DNA of 64,000 nt from Ignavibacteriota bacterium (GTDB lineage Bacteria; Bacteroidota; Ignavibacteria; Ignavibacteriales; Ignavibacteriaceae), in the NCBI GenBank assembly GCA_013285425.1, contig CP053447.1, forward strand, positions 126,954 to 190,953, given 5' to 3'. Positions 46,074-55,405 of this stretch are shown here, piece after piece. Made by a program: the position numbers and the translations under genes. Each line of letters begins with the position of its first letter. The stretch's first letter is position 1. The notes below the pieces were generated by a model. That model made no database searches, was not told the origin of the DNA, and saw only the letters and a list, made by a program, of their open reading frames with translations.

Positions 46074-47765
46074 ATGAAAAAAAGATTTGTAAGATTCTTA
46101 TCCCTTTCTTTTCTAATTTGTATGCAAATAACCTATGGGCAGGATTTAATTCAAACTAATGAGAATGTGGTTGAGTTTACATCTTCAAATTTACCAATTG
46201 TAGTAATTGATACACATGGACAGGTTATTCCGAATGATGAGAAAATAACAGCAGATATGGGAATTATCTTTAATGGGTCAGGAATCAGAAATAATCTTAC
46301 AGACCCTTTTAATAATTATAACGGAAAGATCGGGATTGAATTAAGAGGCTCTTCGTCGCAGATGTTTCCTAAAAAACAATATGCAGTTGAAACAAGAGAT
46401 ATCAGCGGTGAGGATTCTTCGGTTTCTTTACTTGGTTTTCCAAAAGAAAGCGACTGGATATTGTTCGCTCCATATAATGATAAAAGTTTAATGAGAGATG
46501 TTTTAGTTTATAAGATTGCAAATATGCTTGGCAGATATGCCAGCAGATCAATGTATTGTGAGTTAGTGCTGAACGGAGATTACAAAGGTGTATATGTTTT
46601 ATTAGAAAAGGTAAAGCGGGATGCAAACAGAGTTAATATTAAAAAACTGGAGTCTGGCGATATAAGCGGAGACGCTCTTACTGGCGGATATATAATTAAA
46701 ATTGATAAAACTGATGGAGAAGACAATGATGGATGGTATTCAGGCTATTATCCATTTCCTGGTTCACCAATTAGAATATTTTATCAGTATCATTATCCAA
46801 GACCAAGTAATATCGTCTTTCAACAGAAAAATTATATACAGAATAAAATCTATCAGTTTGAAACTATGATGAGCAGTAGTTCAAATATTTCTGATTCTGC
46901 AACTGGTTATCCAAAATATCTGGATGTAAGTTCTTTTGCAGAATTTTTTCTTGTGAATGAATTTGCAAAAAATGTTGATGCTTACAGATTAAGTACTTAT
47001 TTATATAAAGACAGAGATAGCCGAAATCCCAAAATGTTCGCCGGTCCGGTTTGGGATTTCAATTTAGCTTTTGGTAATGCGGATTATTATAATGGATGGG
47101 CAACAGATAACTGGGAACTGGAATATTTGACCAACTACCAAAATATGTTTTACAACGAAAATTTTTTCGCTCCGTTTTGGTGGAGAAAACTTTTTGATGA
47201 TCAAAACTTTCAAAATAAAGTTTATGCCCGCTGGCAGCAGACAAAAGTAAATGTATTCAATGCTCAGGTAGTTAATAATCTGATTGACTCACTTGTTGTG
47301 CTGTTGGATGAAGCCAAGACCAGAAACTTTATAAAATGGCCTGTGCTTGGTGTTTGGGTTTGGCCTAATTATTATGTTGGACAAACATATACAGATGAAA
47401 TTATTTATCTAAAAAATTGGATATCAGCCCGTTTGGAGTGGATGGATAATAATATGATTGGTGAACCGACTTTTGTAAATCAAGAAAGTGAATTGCTTCC
47501 GAAAAATTTTATTCTTCAACAAAACTATCCCAATCCGTTTAATCCAGCTACAAATATCCGGTATGCAATAGGCAATAAGCAATTTGTTACATTAAAAGTT
47601 TACGATGTTTTGGGAAATGAAGTTGCTACACTCATTGATGAATATAAACCAGCAGGGAATTATAATGTCATTTTCGATGCTTCTAAATTTTCAAGCGGAG
47701 TTTATTTCTATCAGTTAAAAGCTGGTGAATTTATTCAAACGCGTAAAATGATTTTGAACAAGTAA
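46074..47765 (+). CDS. Secreted CotH-kinase family protein with T9SS sorting domain
   Basis: 563 residues: signal peptide ending ITYGQ, a CotH kinase domain (about 85-400) and a T9SS sorting domain from YPNPFNPAT. CotH motifs are GIELRGSSSQMFPKKQ, ESDWILFAPYNDKSLMRD, VYVLLEKVKRDANRVNI and the metal-binding region GPVWDFNLAFGN. CotH proteins are atypical kinases that phosphorylate spore coat or surface proteins. Here the target would be extracellular. The sorting domain is nearly identical in DNA to that of the next gene, including 90 identical bases. Confidence 0.92.
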   Translation: MKKRFVRFLSLSFLICMQITYGQDLIQTNENVVEFTSSNLPIVVIDTHGQVIPNDEKITADMGIIFNGSGIRNNLTDPFNNYNGKIGIELRGSSSQMFPKKQYAVETRDISGEDSSVSLLGFPKESDWILFAPYNDKSLMRDVLVYKIANMLGRYASRSMYCELVLNGDYKGVYVLLEKVKRDANRVNIKKLESGDISGDALTGGYIIKIDKTDGEDNDGWYSGYYPFPGSPIRIFYQYHYPRPSNIVFQQKNYIQNKIYQFETMMSSSSNISDSATGYPKYLDVSSFAEFFLVNEFAKNVDAYRLSTYLYKDRDSRNPKMFAGPVWDFNLAFGNADYYNGWATDNWELEYLTNYQNMFYNENFFAPFWWRKLFDDQNFQNKVYARWQQTKVNVFNAQVVNNLIDSLVVLLDEAKTRNFIKWPVLGVWVWPNYYVGQTYTDEIIYLKNWISARLEWMDNNMIGEPTFVNQESELLPKNFILQQNYPNPFNPATNIRYAIGNKQFVTLKVYDVLGNEVATLIDEYKPAGNYNVIFDASKFSSGVYFYQLKAGEFIQTRKMILNK

Positions 47766-48163
47766 GATAAAAAGAACAAAGTAAAGAGTAGGTATATTGT
47801 AACGCAAAGATTCATCGATAAAGAAAAATAATATTATTATTAAACCACACTTCAAGATTACTATCTAAAGAAATTACTTCAATTGTTGAAGTAAAATAAA
47901 ACAACTCATCCTGAGTAAGTCCCACTCTTTTAAAAAAGTGATTTAAGGTGAGTTCGCTGTTTGAGTTCTATTGCACAAAGATTCATTACAAGACTATTAG
48001 CAAAGCAATAGTCAAAGGCTTAAAGTGCTTCAGTAAAATATTCAGGTGAATTAATTATTACTAAAACATTGACAATTGATATGAAGCAATATTATTTTAG
48101 ATGCAATCAATATTGTTCTCATCTTATTGTATTGAGCAGACAATTCAAAAAAAAGGAGGCAAA
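47766..48163. other. 398-bp non-coding stretch with small inverted repeats
   Basis: It contains a perfect hairpin TTACTTCAA-TTG-TTGAAGTAA (47874-47894), which may end the CotH transcript. A second, looser one has outer arms AACTCATC/GGTGAGTT and an inner CACT/AGTG. The rest is AT-rich. An in-frame ATG at 48101 exists but belongs to no convincing protein start. Confidence 0.55.
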
Positions 48164-49552
48164 ATGAAACATTTGTATTTGTTAATAATCCTTGAGATTG
48201 TTGTATTCTGTTCAATAGTTCAATCTCAAACCTGGGTTCAAACCGGTAACACTCCGAGCGGAGGAGGTATTACAGATTTATTAGTGAGAAGCAATGGAGA
48301 TCTAATTGCCGGAGTTGGATCTTTTAATTGGCCAAACACTGCAGGCGGAATAAGGAAATCAACAGATGATGGTCAGAGCTGGCAGAATGTTTCTAGTGCA
48401 TACATCTGCAGAACAATTGAAGAAGCTTTTAATGGATACTTATATGCCAGCATTTGGTACTATCCTCAAAATGAAGGACTTTACAGATCAACAGATGGAG
48501 GAGATGTATGGCAAGGTCCAAGTTATTCGGTCCCGTCAGGTAATAACATTTTTTCTATTGCCGTTAAAGAAGGAACTCCTGATTATTTTGTGTTTTTAGG
48601 AACTCGAGAAGGAATTCTCAGATCAACAAATTCAGGTTCAACTTTTCAAAGCTCAAGTAATGGATTACCTCAGAATTCCTGGGTGCGTGATATTGAAATT
48701 GACTCAAGCGGATTAATTGCTGCTGCTACAACTAACGGACTTTTTATTTCAACAAACAATGGAGATAGCTGGTTGGCAACAAACGGAATACCTGCATCGG
48801 ATACAACGGTATTTCTTGCTTTTGATTATCCGATTAATGCAGGAAAAGGAGATGATGTCAGATTAAATGTCGGTACACAAAATGGAAATTTGTATGAGTC
48901 ATTCAGTAACAGTCAATATTTAACTTTAACATTATTAGCTGTTTTTGGAGGAGAAGTTTCTGGAATGGCAGTTTGGGCTCTTAAAAACCTTAACGAAAAA
49001 AGACACGGTGTTGCAACTTTTAGTGATGGCTTTTATTCAACCTCTGATCCGCTTGCAGGATTTAATAAGGAAAATAATGGACTGCCGGAAAATCCAAAAC
49101 TATCTGCTCTGACAGGAAGGGTTGTATCACCTAGAACGGTTGATGAAAGAGTTGATATGTATGCAGGAGTATATGAGAATATGGTAGGAGGCGCTAAGAT
49201 TTATAAAAAATCTTATATCCCAACAGATGTTGAAGACGATAATTTAACTATCCGGGAATATCGGTTATATCAGAATTATCCCAATCCGTTTAATCCTGCT
49301 ACTAATATCCGGTATGCAATAGGTAATAAGCAATTTGTTACATTAAAAGTTTACGATGTTTTGGGAAATGAAGTTGCTACACTCATTGATGAATATAAAC
49401 CAGCAGGGAATTATGAAGTTGAATTCAGATCAGAATCCGGCATCAATCAACTGGTATCCGGAATTTATTTTTATCAGCTAAGAACATTTGATCCACTGAC
49501 AAATTCGGGAAGAGTTTATGTCGAAACAAAAAAGATGGTACTTTTAAAATAA
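48164..49552 (+). CDS. Secreted BNR/VPS10-like repeat protein with T9SS sorting domain
   Basis: About 462 residues. The ATG at 48164 follows AAGGAGG closely and begins a signal peptide ending IVQSQ; an upstream ATG at 48101 is less likely. The body is a beta-propeller with BNR/sialidase-like repeats (RKSTDDGQSW, YRSTDGGDVW, LRSTNSGSTF, FISTNNGDSW). The end is a T9SS sorting domain from YPNPFNPAT. Such proteins bind or cleave glycans or serve as adhesins; no catalytic site is evident. The sorting domain shares 90 identical bases with the CotH gene, then diverges abruptly. Confidence 0.88.
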   Translation: MKHLYLLIILEIVVFCSIVQSQTWVQTGNTPSGGGITDLLVRSNGDLIAGVGSFNWPNTAGGIRKSTDDGQSWQNVSSAYICRTIEEAFNGYLYASIWYYPQNEGLYRSTDGGDVWQGPSYSVPSGNNIFSIAVKEGTPDYFVFLGTREGILRSTNSGSTFQSSSNGLPQNSWVRDIEIDSSGLIAAATTNGLFISTNNGDSWLATNGIPASDTTVFLAFDYPINAGKGDDVRLNVGTQNGNLYESFSNSQYLTLTLLAVFGGEVSGMAVWALKNLNEKRHGVATFSDGFYSTSDPLAGFNKENNGLPENPKLSALTGRVVSPRTVDERVDMYAGVYENMVGGAKIYKKSYIPTDVEDDNLTIREYRLYQNYPNPFNPATNIRYAIGNKQFVTLKVYDVLGNEVATLIDEYKPAGNYEVEFRSESGINQLVSGIYFYQLRTFDPLTNSGRVYVETKKMVLLK

Positions 49553-49559
49553 TTTTATC

Positions 49560-49585
49560 GCCGGGTTAATTGCCCGGCATTCATT
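49560..49585 (+). terminator. Terminator after the BNR-repeat gene
   Basis: GCCGGG-TTAATTG-CCCGGC (49560-49578) followed by ATTCATTTT. Confidence 0.75.
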
Positions 49586-49762
49586 TTATATCTTAAGTAC
49601 TTGTTAATCCAAATCAGCACAAAACATAAGAATTGCAAATTGATTTGCAGAATAATCCGCTCATAAAAACAATTTAACCGCTTACAACAAAAAAATATCA
49701 AACTTATTTACTGAATAATATTTTCACATCCAGAAATCATATTTGTTAGAAAGGAAGAAAAT

Positions 49763-52174
49763 ATGTTCAGATATTTGTTTACAGTATTATTACTTGCATT
49801 TACAGTAAATGCACAGCAATCAACACCGCTTGAGGGTAAAGCTATAAACGGAATAATAATAGACTCACTCTCAAATTCGGGTCTGCCATTTGCAAATATT
49901 ACATTACATAATTCTACCGATTCTTCATTCATTACCGGAGTATCATCTTCATCTGATGGAACATTTAGATTTGCAAATCTATCTGATGGAAAATATTATT
50001 TGAAGATCAGCTTTGTCGGTTATAACATAAAATTTGTTCCGTCTATTGATCTCTCGGACAATAAGCAGAAGGTTGATCTGGGAAAAATTTCTTTAACTAA
50101 GACTGCTTATGAAATTACAGGTACAGAAGTTATTGGCGAAAAAGCAAGTGAAGAATTACATCTGGATAAAAAAATAATTAATGTATCACAAAACCTGAAT
50201 GCACAGGGTCAGACAGCTCTTGACGTTTTAGAAAATCAGCCTTCTGTTAGAGTTGATCCTGATGGAACAGTTTATTTGCGGGGAAGCTCCAACTTTACTG
50301 TGCTTGTAAACAATAAACCCTATCCGCTGCAAGGTGCAGATGCATTAAAGCAGATATCTGCAAACAGTATTGATAATATTGAATTGATCACAAATCCTTC
50401 ATCAAAATATGATGCTGAAGGTTCCGGTGGAATCATCAACATTAATTTAAAAGTCCAGAAAGATTTGTCCATGAGTGCAATTGTTAATCTAAACAGCGGT
50501 ACCGGTGATAAATATAATGGCGATTTATCTTTTAACTATAATACCGATGGATGGAATCTTACAACAGGATTTGATTACCGCAATAACATATTTACCAATG
50601 AACAAGATATTAGAAGAAACTCTGTAATCAATGATCAGGATTTATTTGATAGATCTGATGTAAATATCAGGAATAAAAGAAGACAATATTCATTTAGAGC
50701 CGGCGCAGATTACATACCGGATAATCAAAACAATTTAGGATTATCGGTGGGAATTGGTATTGTAGATGTTGTAAGTTCGTTAAACTCCCGCGTAACAAAT
50801 CTGGGAGCTGGTTTATCAAATTATTCAAGAATAAAAAATGTACAGGACATTCCGGTTGGATATATCAATTCAACTTTTACATACCAGTACAAGTTCAGTC
50901 CTAACATAAATGATGTTTACTTAGAACTTACTCATAATTATGTTACTGTTGATAACGAACAAAAGACTATTGAGAATCAGACGGATGAAACTTTCACATC
51001 TGTTACTGATCTTCTTTCCAATATTATGTTTACTAATTACTCTGTAAGAAATGATGGAAGGGCAAAACTTAACTACACTCACAGGTTTGATGATATAACA
51101 AAACTTGAAGCAGGATTACAATCCAACCTTGCATTCAGAAATTTTGATCTTACGAACAAAATATTTAATCAATCTATAAATAATTTTGATATTGATCCGG
51201 CATTAACAAATAAGTTTAATTTACGGAATAATGTTTATGCAGGATTTGTTTCTTTTAGCAGTGAGATAGCTGGATTCAGCTATATGCTTGGTTTGCGCGG
51301 TGAATATATGGATAGATTTCTTGATCAGAAAACTTTATCGAATTCTTTTGCATTTAGTAAAATGGATTACTTCCCATCTGTTAATATTTCAAGAAGGATA
51401 GATGATCATCAGTTGCAATTAAGTTATAGCCGCAGAATTAACCGGCCAAATGATAATCTGTTAAACCCATTTCCGTTTTATTCTGATCCAAGTATAACTA
51501 TTTCTGGTAATCCAAAACTGATGCCAGAATATATCGATGCTCTGGAACTGAACTATCAGAAAATGTATGGCAGTGTGTTTGTTTCGCTTCAGACTTATTA
51601 CAGAAAATCAAAAGATTCATTCTCTCAGACATTCTCAGTTGATACTAGCGGTACGCTTAATATAATGTATGATAATTATGGAAACTCGGATGTATATGGA
51701 GCAGAGATTTCGACAAGCTTTTCGATAGCAGAATTCTTAAAACTTGATCCATCAATAAACTTATTTCAGAGTCATATTGATGGAAAAGTTAATGGTGCAA
51801 ATGTTGAAAAAGATTTCTTTAACTGGTCGGTAAGATTAAACTCCACGCTCAGTTTTTCTCCGGATACAAGATTAATGTTTTCCGTTAACACATTGAAATT
51901 TGTCGATGCACAGTCAGAATCTAATCTGTTTGCATTTATCGCAGCATCATTTCGGCAGGATTTCTTTGATAAGGCAATGTCGCTTACATTGCAGGCAAGA
52001 AACTTATTCGGAGCTACTGATTTCAATATAAGCACAATTGGTTCAAACTTTACGGGCAGCGCCCTCATTAAACCTGAAGCTCCTGTAGTTACACTATTGT
52101 TCAGTTACAATTTTAATAACTTCAAGAAGAGCCAAAGACCTAATGATAACATTGACATCCCAACTGGTCTGTAA
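49763..52174 (+). CDS. TonB-dependent-receptor-like outer-membrane barrel with carboxypeptidase-regulatory domain
   Basis: 803 residues: signal peptide ending VNAQ, a CarboxypepD_reg-like domain (about 30-115, GIIIDSLSNSGLPFANITLHN), a plug domain (about 130-230, TALDVLENQPSVRVDPDGTVYLRG) and a large beta-barrel of the OMP_b-brl_3 type. It lacks a clear SusC signature. It may import or bind a ligand at the outer membrane, or be a structural relative without TonB coupling. It lies just upstream of an ECF sigma operon but is separated by a terminator at 52200-52233. Confidence 0.9.
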   Translation: MFRYLFTVLLLAFTVNAQQSTPLEGKAINGIIIDSLSNSGLPFANITLHNSTDSSFITGVSSSSDGTFRFANLSDGKYYLKISFVGYNIKFVPSIDLSDNKQKVDLGKISLTKTAYEITGTEVIGEKASEELHLDKKIINVSQNLNAQGQTALDVLENQPSVRVDPDGTVYLRGSSNFTVLVNNKPYPLQGADALKQISANSIDNIELITNPSSKYDAEGSGGIININLKVQKDLSMSAIVNLNSGTGDKYNGDLSFNYNTDGWNLTTGFDYRNNIFTNEQDIRRNSVINDQDLFDRSDVNIRNKRRQYSFRAGADYIPDNQNNLGLSVGIGIVDVVSSLNSRVTNLGAGLSNYSRIKNVQDIPVGYINSTFTYQYKFSPNINDVYLELTHNYVTVDNEQKTIENQTDETFTSVTDLLSNIMFTNYSVRNDGRAKLNYTHRFDDITKLEAGLQSNLAFRNFDLTNKIFNQSINNFDIDPALTNKFNLRNNVYAGFVSFSSEIAGFSYMLGLRGEYMDRFLDQKTLSNSFAFSKMDYFPSVNISRRIDDHQLQLSYSRRINRPNDNLLNPFPFYSDPSITISGNPKLMPEYIDALELNYQKMYGSVFVSLQTYYRKSKDSFSQTFSVDTSGTLNIMYDNYGNSDVYGAEISTSFSIAEFLKLDPSINLFQSHIDGKVNGANVEKDFFNWSVRLNSTLSFSPDTRLMFSVNTLKFVDAQSESNLFAFIAASFRQDFFDKAMSLTLQARNLFGATDFNISTIGSNFTGSALIKPEAPVVTLLFSYNFNNFKKSQRPNDNIDIPTGL

Positions 52175-52199
52175 ACATTACTAAATATATTTTTAATTG

Positions 52200-52233
52200 A
52201 ACCTGCACCACAAATGCAGGTTTTACTTTATTA
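52200..52233 (+). terminator. Terminator after the TonB-receptor-like gene
   Basis: AACCTGCA (52200-52207), 7-base loop, TGCAGGTT (52215-52222), then TTTACTTTATT. Confidence 0.8.
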
Positions 52234-52318
52234 ACAAAAAACAGTAAAAAAATATTCATAGGCATCACAACCTTTTTTAATCTTCTAAGGTCTAATGAAA
52301 AGATGAAAGAAATTGTAA

Positions 52319-52882
52319 ATGCACTTAACTGAAAATGAATTAATCCTTAAAGCTCAAAGAGGAGATGATCTTGCATTCGAAGCACTTATTTATCGCTATG
52401 ATAAAATGGTTCTTCGGCTGGCATTAAAATACACTGCTAACCCTGATGACGCTAAAGATATTTATCAGGAAGTTTTTATCCGGGTTTATAAAAATTTATC
52501 TGGCTTTCAATTTAAAAGTGAGTTCTCCACCTGGCTTTTTAAGATTACAACAAATATGTGCATTACTTATAAGCGTAAACAGAATAGGTTCAATCAGATT
52601 ACCATTGATGCTGATGATGAAGCATCACCTGTTTCTCAGATTTCAGGAAGTGAAGACCTTACACCTGAAGTAATTACTGAAAAAGCAGAATTTGAAGTTA
52701 AAATTAATAAGGCACTGGAATCTCTTTCACCAAATCAGAAAATGAGTTTCCTGTTAAAGCACTACGAAGGTTATAAGATTAAAGAGATTGCAGAAATAAT
52801 GAATTGTAAAGAAGGTACAATAAAAAAATACTTGTTTGATGCCGTCAGAAAATTACAACTGAAACTGGTGGGTTCATTCTAA
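52319..52882 (+). CDS. ECF-type RNA polymerase sigma factor
   Basis: 187 residues with sigma region 2 (DDLAFEALIYRYDKMV, NPDDAKDIYQEVFIRVYKNL) and region 4 (LSPNQKMSFLLKHYEGYKIKEIAEIMNCKEGTIKKYLFDAVRKL, read in parts), joined by a loop; no region 1 or 3. The pattern is of the extracytoplasmic function class. It heads an operon with a membrane anti-sigma factor 21 bp downstream and a beta-solenoid protein. It likely responds to an envelope signal and controls its own operon. The start ATG has a weak ribosome site. Confidence 0.95.
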   Translation: MHLTENELILKAQRGDDLAFEALIYRYDKMVLRLALKYTANPDDAKDIYQEVFIRVYKNLSGFQFKSEFSTWLFKITTNMCITYKRKQNRFNQITIDADDEASPVSQISGSEDLTPEVITEKAEFEVKINKALESLSPNQKMSFLLKHYEGYKIKEIAEIMNCKEGTIKKYLFDAVRKLQLKLVGSF

Positions 52883-52903
52883 ATTGTTTTAATAGGTGAA
52901 AAT

Positions 52904-53836
52904 ATGCAGCACGAAAAATATGAAGAGTTAATCCAGTATTACTTTTATAATGAAATTGATGAAGCTGATAAAAAATTATTGGAACAGCATCTTATTAGCT
53001 GTCCGCAATGTAAAACTCATTTTGAACTGTTTAAAAAAATATTTAACAGCATTAATGAGAATGAAAACAATGAGTTTGAGGATAAATTGTTATTTGAAGC
53101 CAGAGCAGAATTGCGCGGTTATCTGAAAGCTCAAAAAAATAAAACATCAATAATAAAAGTATTAACCCAGGCGTTTTCATCTTTTATGGTCAAACCAATT
53201 GGTATCGCATTTGGCGGTGCTGTGGTTTTATTGGCTGGATTATTTACCGGTTATTTAATATTCAATGAACCTGCTGTTAATTATTCCAAAGAGGGATTAA
53301 ACTTTGCTGATTATTCGAAGATACAGAACATTAATTTTCTTGACGCAGACCCGGATGATGGTGAAATTGAATTTACATACGAATCTGTTAAACCGGGAAG
53401 AATTAAAGGAAATATTAATGACTCAAGAGTCCGGGAAATATTAACTTATGCGATTCTGAATGAAAAAAATCCGGGTACAAGACTAAACTCTATTAATGTT
53501 ATCAATGCAAGTAGTCAGCATAAAAATGACGATGAGCTGAAGAACGCTTTAATATCGGTTGCAAAGTATGATAATAATCCGGGAGTAAGGCGTGAAGCTA
53601 TAAAATCATTTAACGAACTTAGTGTTGATAAAGAAATAAAAGATGCTCTTATTTATGTTTTGTTGAACGATACATCAGCAGGAATCAGGATTGAGGCAAT
53701 TAACAGTTTGATGGAAACTTCAAAAAAGGGTATTAAACTTGACGAGTCTGATTTAACAACACTAAAAGATAAAATACAGTTGGATCAAAATAATTACGTG
53801 AGATATCAGTTAAGAAATATTATAAAGGAGTATTAA
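52904..53836 (+). CDS. Anti-sigma factor with zinc-finger and HEAT-like repeats
   Basis: 310 residues. The N-terminal ZAS/zf-HC2 zinc motif is LEQHLISCPQC (His29, Cys33, Cys36). One transmembrane helix spans about residues 98-121. The part beyond the membrane (about 160-310) contains HEAT-like helical repeats (NNPGVRREAIKSFNEL, TSAGIRIEAINSLMETS). The cytoplasmic end should bind the sigma factor upstream, and the outer repeats may sense a signal or bind a partner. This outer domain is unusual for the class. The downstream gene follows after 2 bp. Confidence 0.88.
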   Translation: MQHEKYEELIQYYFYNEIDEADKKLLEQHLISCPQCKTHFELFKKIFNSINENENNEFEDKLLFEARAELRGYLKAQKNKTSIIKVLTQAFSSFMVKPIGIAFGGAVVLLAGLFTGYLIFNEPAVNYSKEGLNFADYSKIQNINFLDADPDDGEIEFTYESVKPGRIKGNINDSRVREILTYAILNEKNPGTRLNSINVINASSQHKNDDELKNALISVAKYDNNPGVRREAIKSFNELSVDKEIKDALIYVLLNDTSAGIRIEAINSLMETSKKGIKLDESDLTTLKDKIQLDQNNYVRYQLRNIIKEY

Positions 53837-53838
53837 AG

Positions 53839-54915
53839 ATGAGATCAAAAAATTGTTTAATGAATCTGATGACACTTGTTGTGTTCATTATGTATGGCTT
53901 TCTGGTATTTACCTATGCTGCTGATAAGGAAAAATCCTTTAATGTTTCTAAAGGAGATAGAGTGGAAATAATCTCAACTTACGGGAATATTAATGTTACT
54001 GTATGGAGTAAAGATCAGGCATACTTAAAAGCTGTTAATGTAGATGAGAATGATCTTAAAAACCTTACTATTGAGCAGACAGGCAAAACAATTAAACTTG
54101 AGTTTAAAGGAAAAGAATCAGATGATTTTTATATCGAGTTATCAATACCAATGTATTTAGATGTGGATTTATTAACAGGAGGTGGAAATATTAAAATAGA
54201 TGGAAATATCTCCGGGAAAATTGTAATCGCTACAGGCGGCGGCAATATTAAAATGGATGATGCTGGCGAAAGGCTTTCTGTATCTACTGCCGGAGGAAAT
54301 ATTTCAGTTGGGAATGTAAACGGCTCATCGGAAATAGCAAGCGGAGGCGGCAGCATATCAATAGGTAATTTGAAGAGTAATACTAGTGTAAGCACCGCAG
54401 GCGGTAATGTCTCAATTGGTAATATTGAAAGCAGTGCTGAAGTTTCTACTGCTGGCGGTAATATTTCGGTCGGTAAAATATCAGGGGATGCCGAACTATC
54501 AACAGCCGGCGGAAATATTATTCTTGAAGGTGCAACCGGAAAAGTAGAAGTCAATACTGCGGGCGGTAATATAAATCTGAAAAATATTTCCGGCTCAATC
54601 GAAGCAAATACTGCCGGAGGTAACATTTATGCTGAATTAAACCCAACTGATAAAAGCAATAGTGAGTTTAATACAGCAAGCGGTGATATCACTTTAAAAA
54701 TACCTTTGGAAGCAAAAGTTAGTATTGTTGCATCTGTTTATGTTAACTCAAAGCTTACTGAATCTGAAAAAGATAATTTGATCAGATCAGATTTTGAAGC
54801 TGTTAAAGTTGATTTGCAAAAAAACAATCTTATAAAAAAGTACGTGCTTAACGGCGGTGGGGCTGTAATAGAATTGAATAGCGGTTCTGGCAAGATAAAA
54901 ATCAATAAAAAATAA
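53839..54915 (+). CDS. Secreted beta-solenoid protein (DUF4097-like), third gene of the ECF operon
   Basis: 358 residues. After a hydrophobic N-terminus comes a stretch of about ten repeats of 18 residues, each with TAGGN, TGGGN or similar (VSTAGGNISVG, VNTAGGNINL), building a right-handed beta-solenoid. The head resembles DUF4097/DUF2807 putative adhesins. It probably sits in the periplasm or outer membrane. ATG has AAAGGAG eight bases upstream and lies two bases after the anti-sigma stop. It may be the effector or sensor of the sigma system. Confidence 0.85.
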   Translation: MRSKNCLMNLMTLVVFIMYGFLVFTYAADKEKSFNVSKGDRVEIISTYGNINVTVWSKDQAYLKAVNVDENDLKNLTIEQTGKTIKLEFKGKESDDFYIELSIPMYLDVDLLTGGGNIKIDGNISGKIVIATGGGNIKMDDAGERLSVSTAGGNISVGNVNGSSEIASGGGSISIGNLKSNTSVSTAGGNVSIGNIESSAEVSTAGGNISVGKISGDAELSTAGGNIILEGATGKVEVNTAGGNINLKNISGSIEANTAGGNIYAELNPTDKSNSEFNTASGDITLKIPLEAKVSIVASVYVNSKLTESEKDNLIRSDFEAVKVDLQKNNLIKKYVLNGGGAVIELNSGSGKIKINKK

Positions 54916-55027
54916 TTGAGACCTCTGAAGAAATAATTGTGTGGTTATTCTGCACTAACCAAAGATTATTGTGAATTTATTTCAGTATCTGTGTTAGCTG
55001 CGGAATATAAGCGGCGGGATTCCAAAT

Positions 55028-55096
55028 TGTCATCCTTCGGCTTCGCTCAGGATAACAGAAGTTTTAATTGTTTCCCCGGGCTTATCGAAGAGTGAA
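55028..55096. repeat. Direct repeat copy 1 (ATCCTTCGGCTTCGCTCAGGAT type)
   Basis: Sequence starts TGTCATCCTTCGG and ends CGAAGAGTGAA. It contains a hairpin ATCCT...AGGAT. The copy at 55133-55201 differs at about five positions. It is flanked by inverted ATTCCAAATT (55019-55028) and AATTTTGGAAT (55099-55109). Confidence 0.75.
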
Positions 55097-55132
55097 TTAA
55101 TTTTGGAATTTCTGAAAAGTGTAAGAAGAAAA

Positions 55133-55201
55133 TGTCATCCTTCGGCTTCGCTCAGGATAACAGAAGTTGTGATTGTTTCACCGGGCTTATCGGAGAGTGA
55201 A
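55133..55201. repeat. Direct repeat copy 2 (ATCCTTCGGCTTCGCTCAGGAT type)
   Basis: Same orientation as copy 1, starting 105 bases later. It resembles the ends of the element at 2133-2177 as well. Confidence 0.75.
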
Positions 55202-55405
55202 CAGATTATAAAAAAGACTTTTGAAAAATTGTATTAAAGTCAGTTGCAGGCTGAATTAGTGAGTCAATACATTTTTTAACTAAACCGTTTATCAGTTATT
55301 TCCTCCTTATCAGTAAATGCATCAGGAATAATCTACTGATCAATTTATTATTGCACAAAATATAATTTTATTAATCTATACCGGACCACTATATAGAAAA
55401 AAATT

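Larger units (their letters stand above)
54916..55405. other. 490-bp non-coding stretch with two direct repeats
   Basis: Two 69-bp copies (55028-55096, 55133-55201) make up the middle; the sides are AT-rich and hold no open frame. The promoter of the next gene must be near 55300-55400, but no perfect consensus is seen. Confidence 0.6.

Noticed and set aside
43306..49552. Near-identical DNA segments as an insertion sequence
   Set aside because: The shared stretches encode only the T9SS sorting domain, in frame, with no transposase, terminal inverted repeats or target duplication.
54129..54626. A 165-codon open frame on the minus strand inside the beta-solenoid gene
   Set aside because: It is the reverse reading of the 18-residue repeats, which lack stops because of their regular base composition. 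It has no ribosome site and gives a low-complexity Pro/Ile/Leu-rich product.
55028..55201. Possible CRISPR-like array
   Set aside because: Only two 69-bp copies with mismatches, one spacer-sized gap and no cas genes. It fits a dispersed palindromic repeat better.
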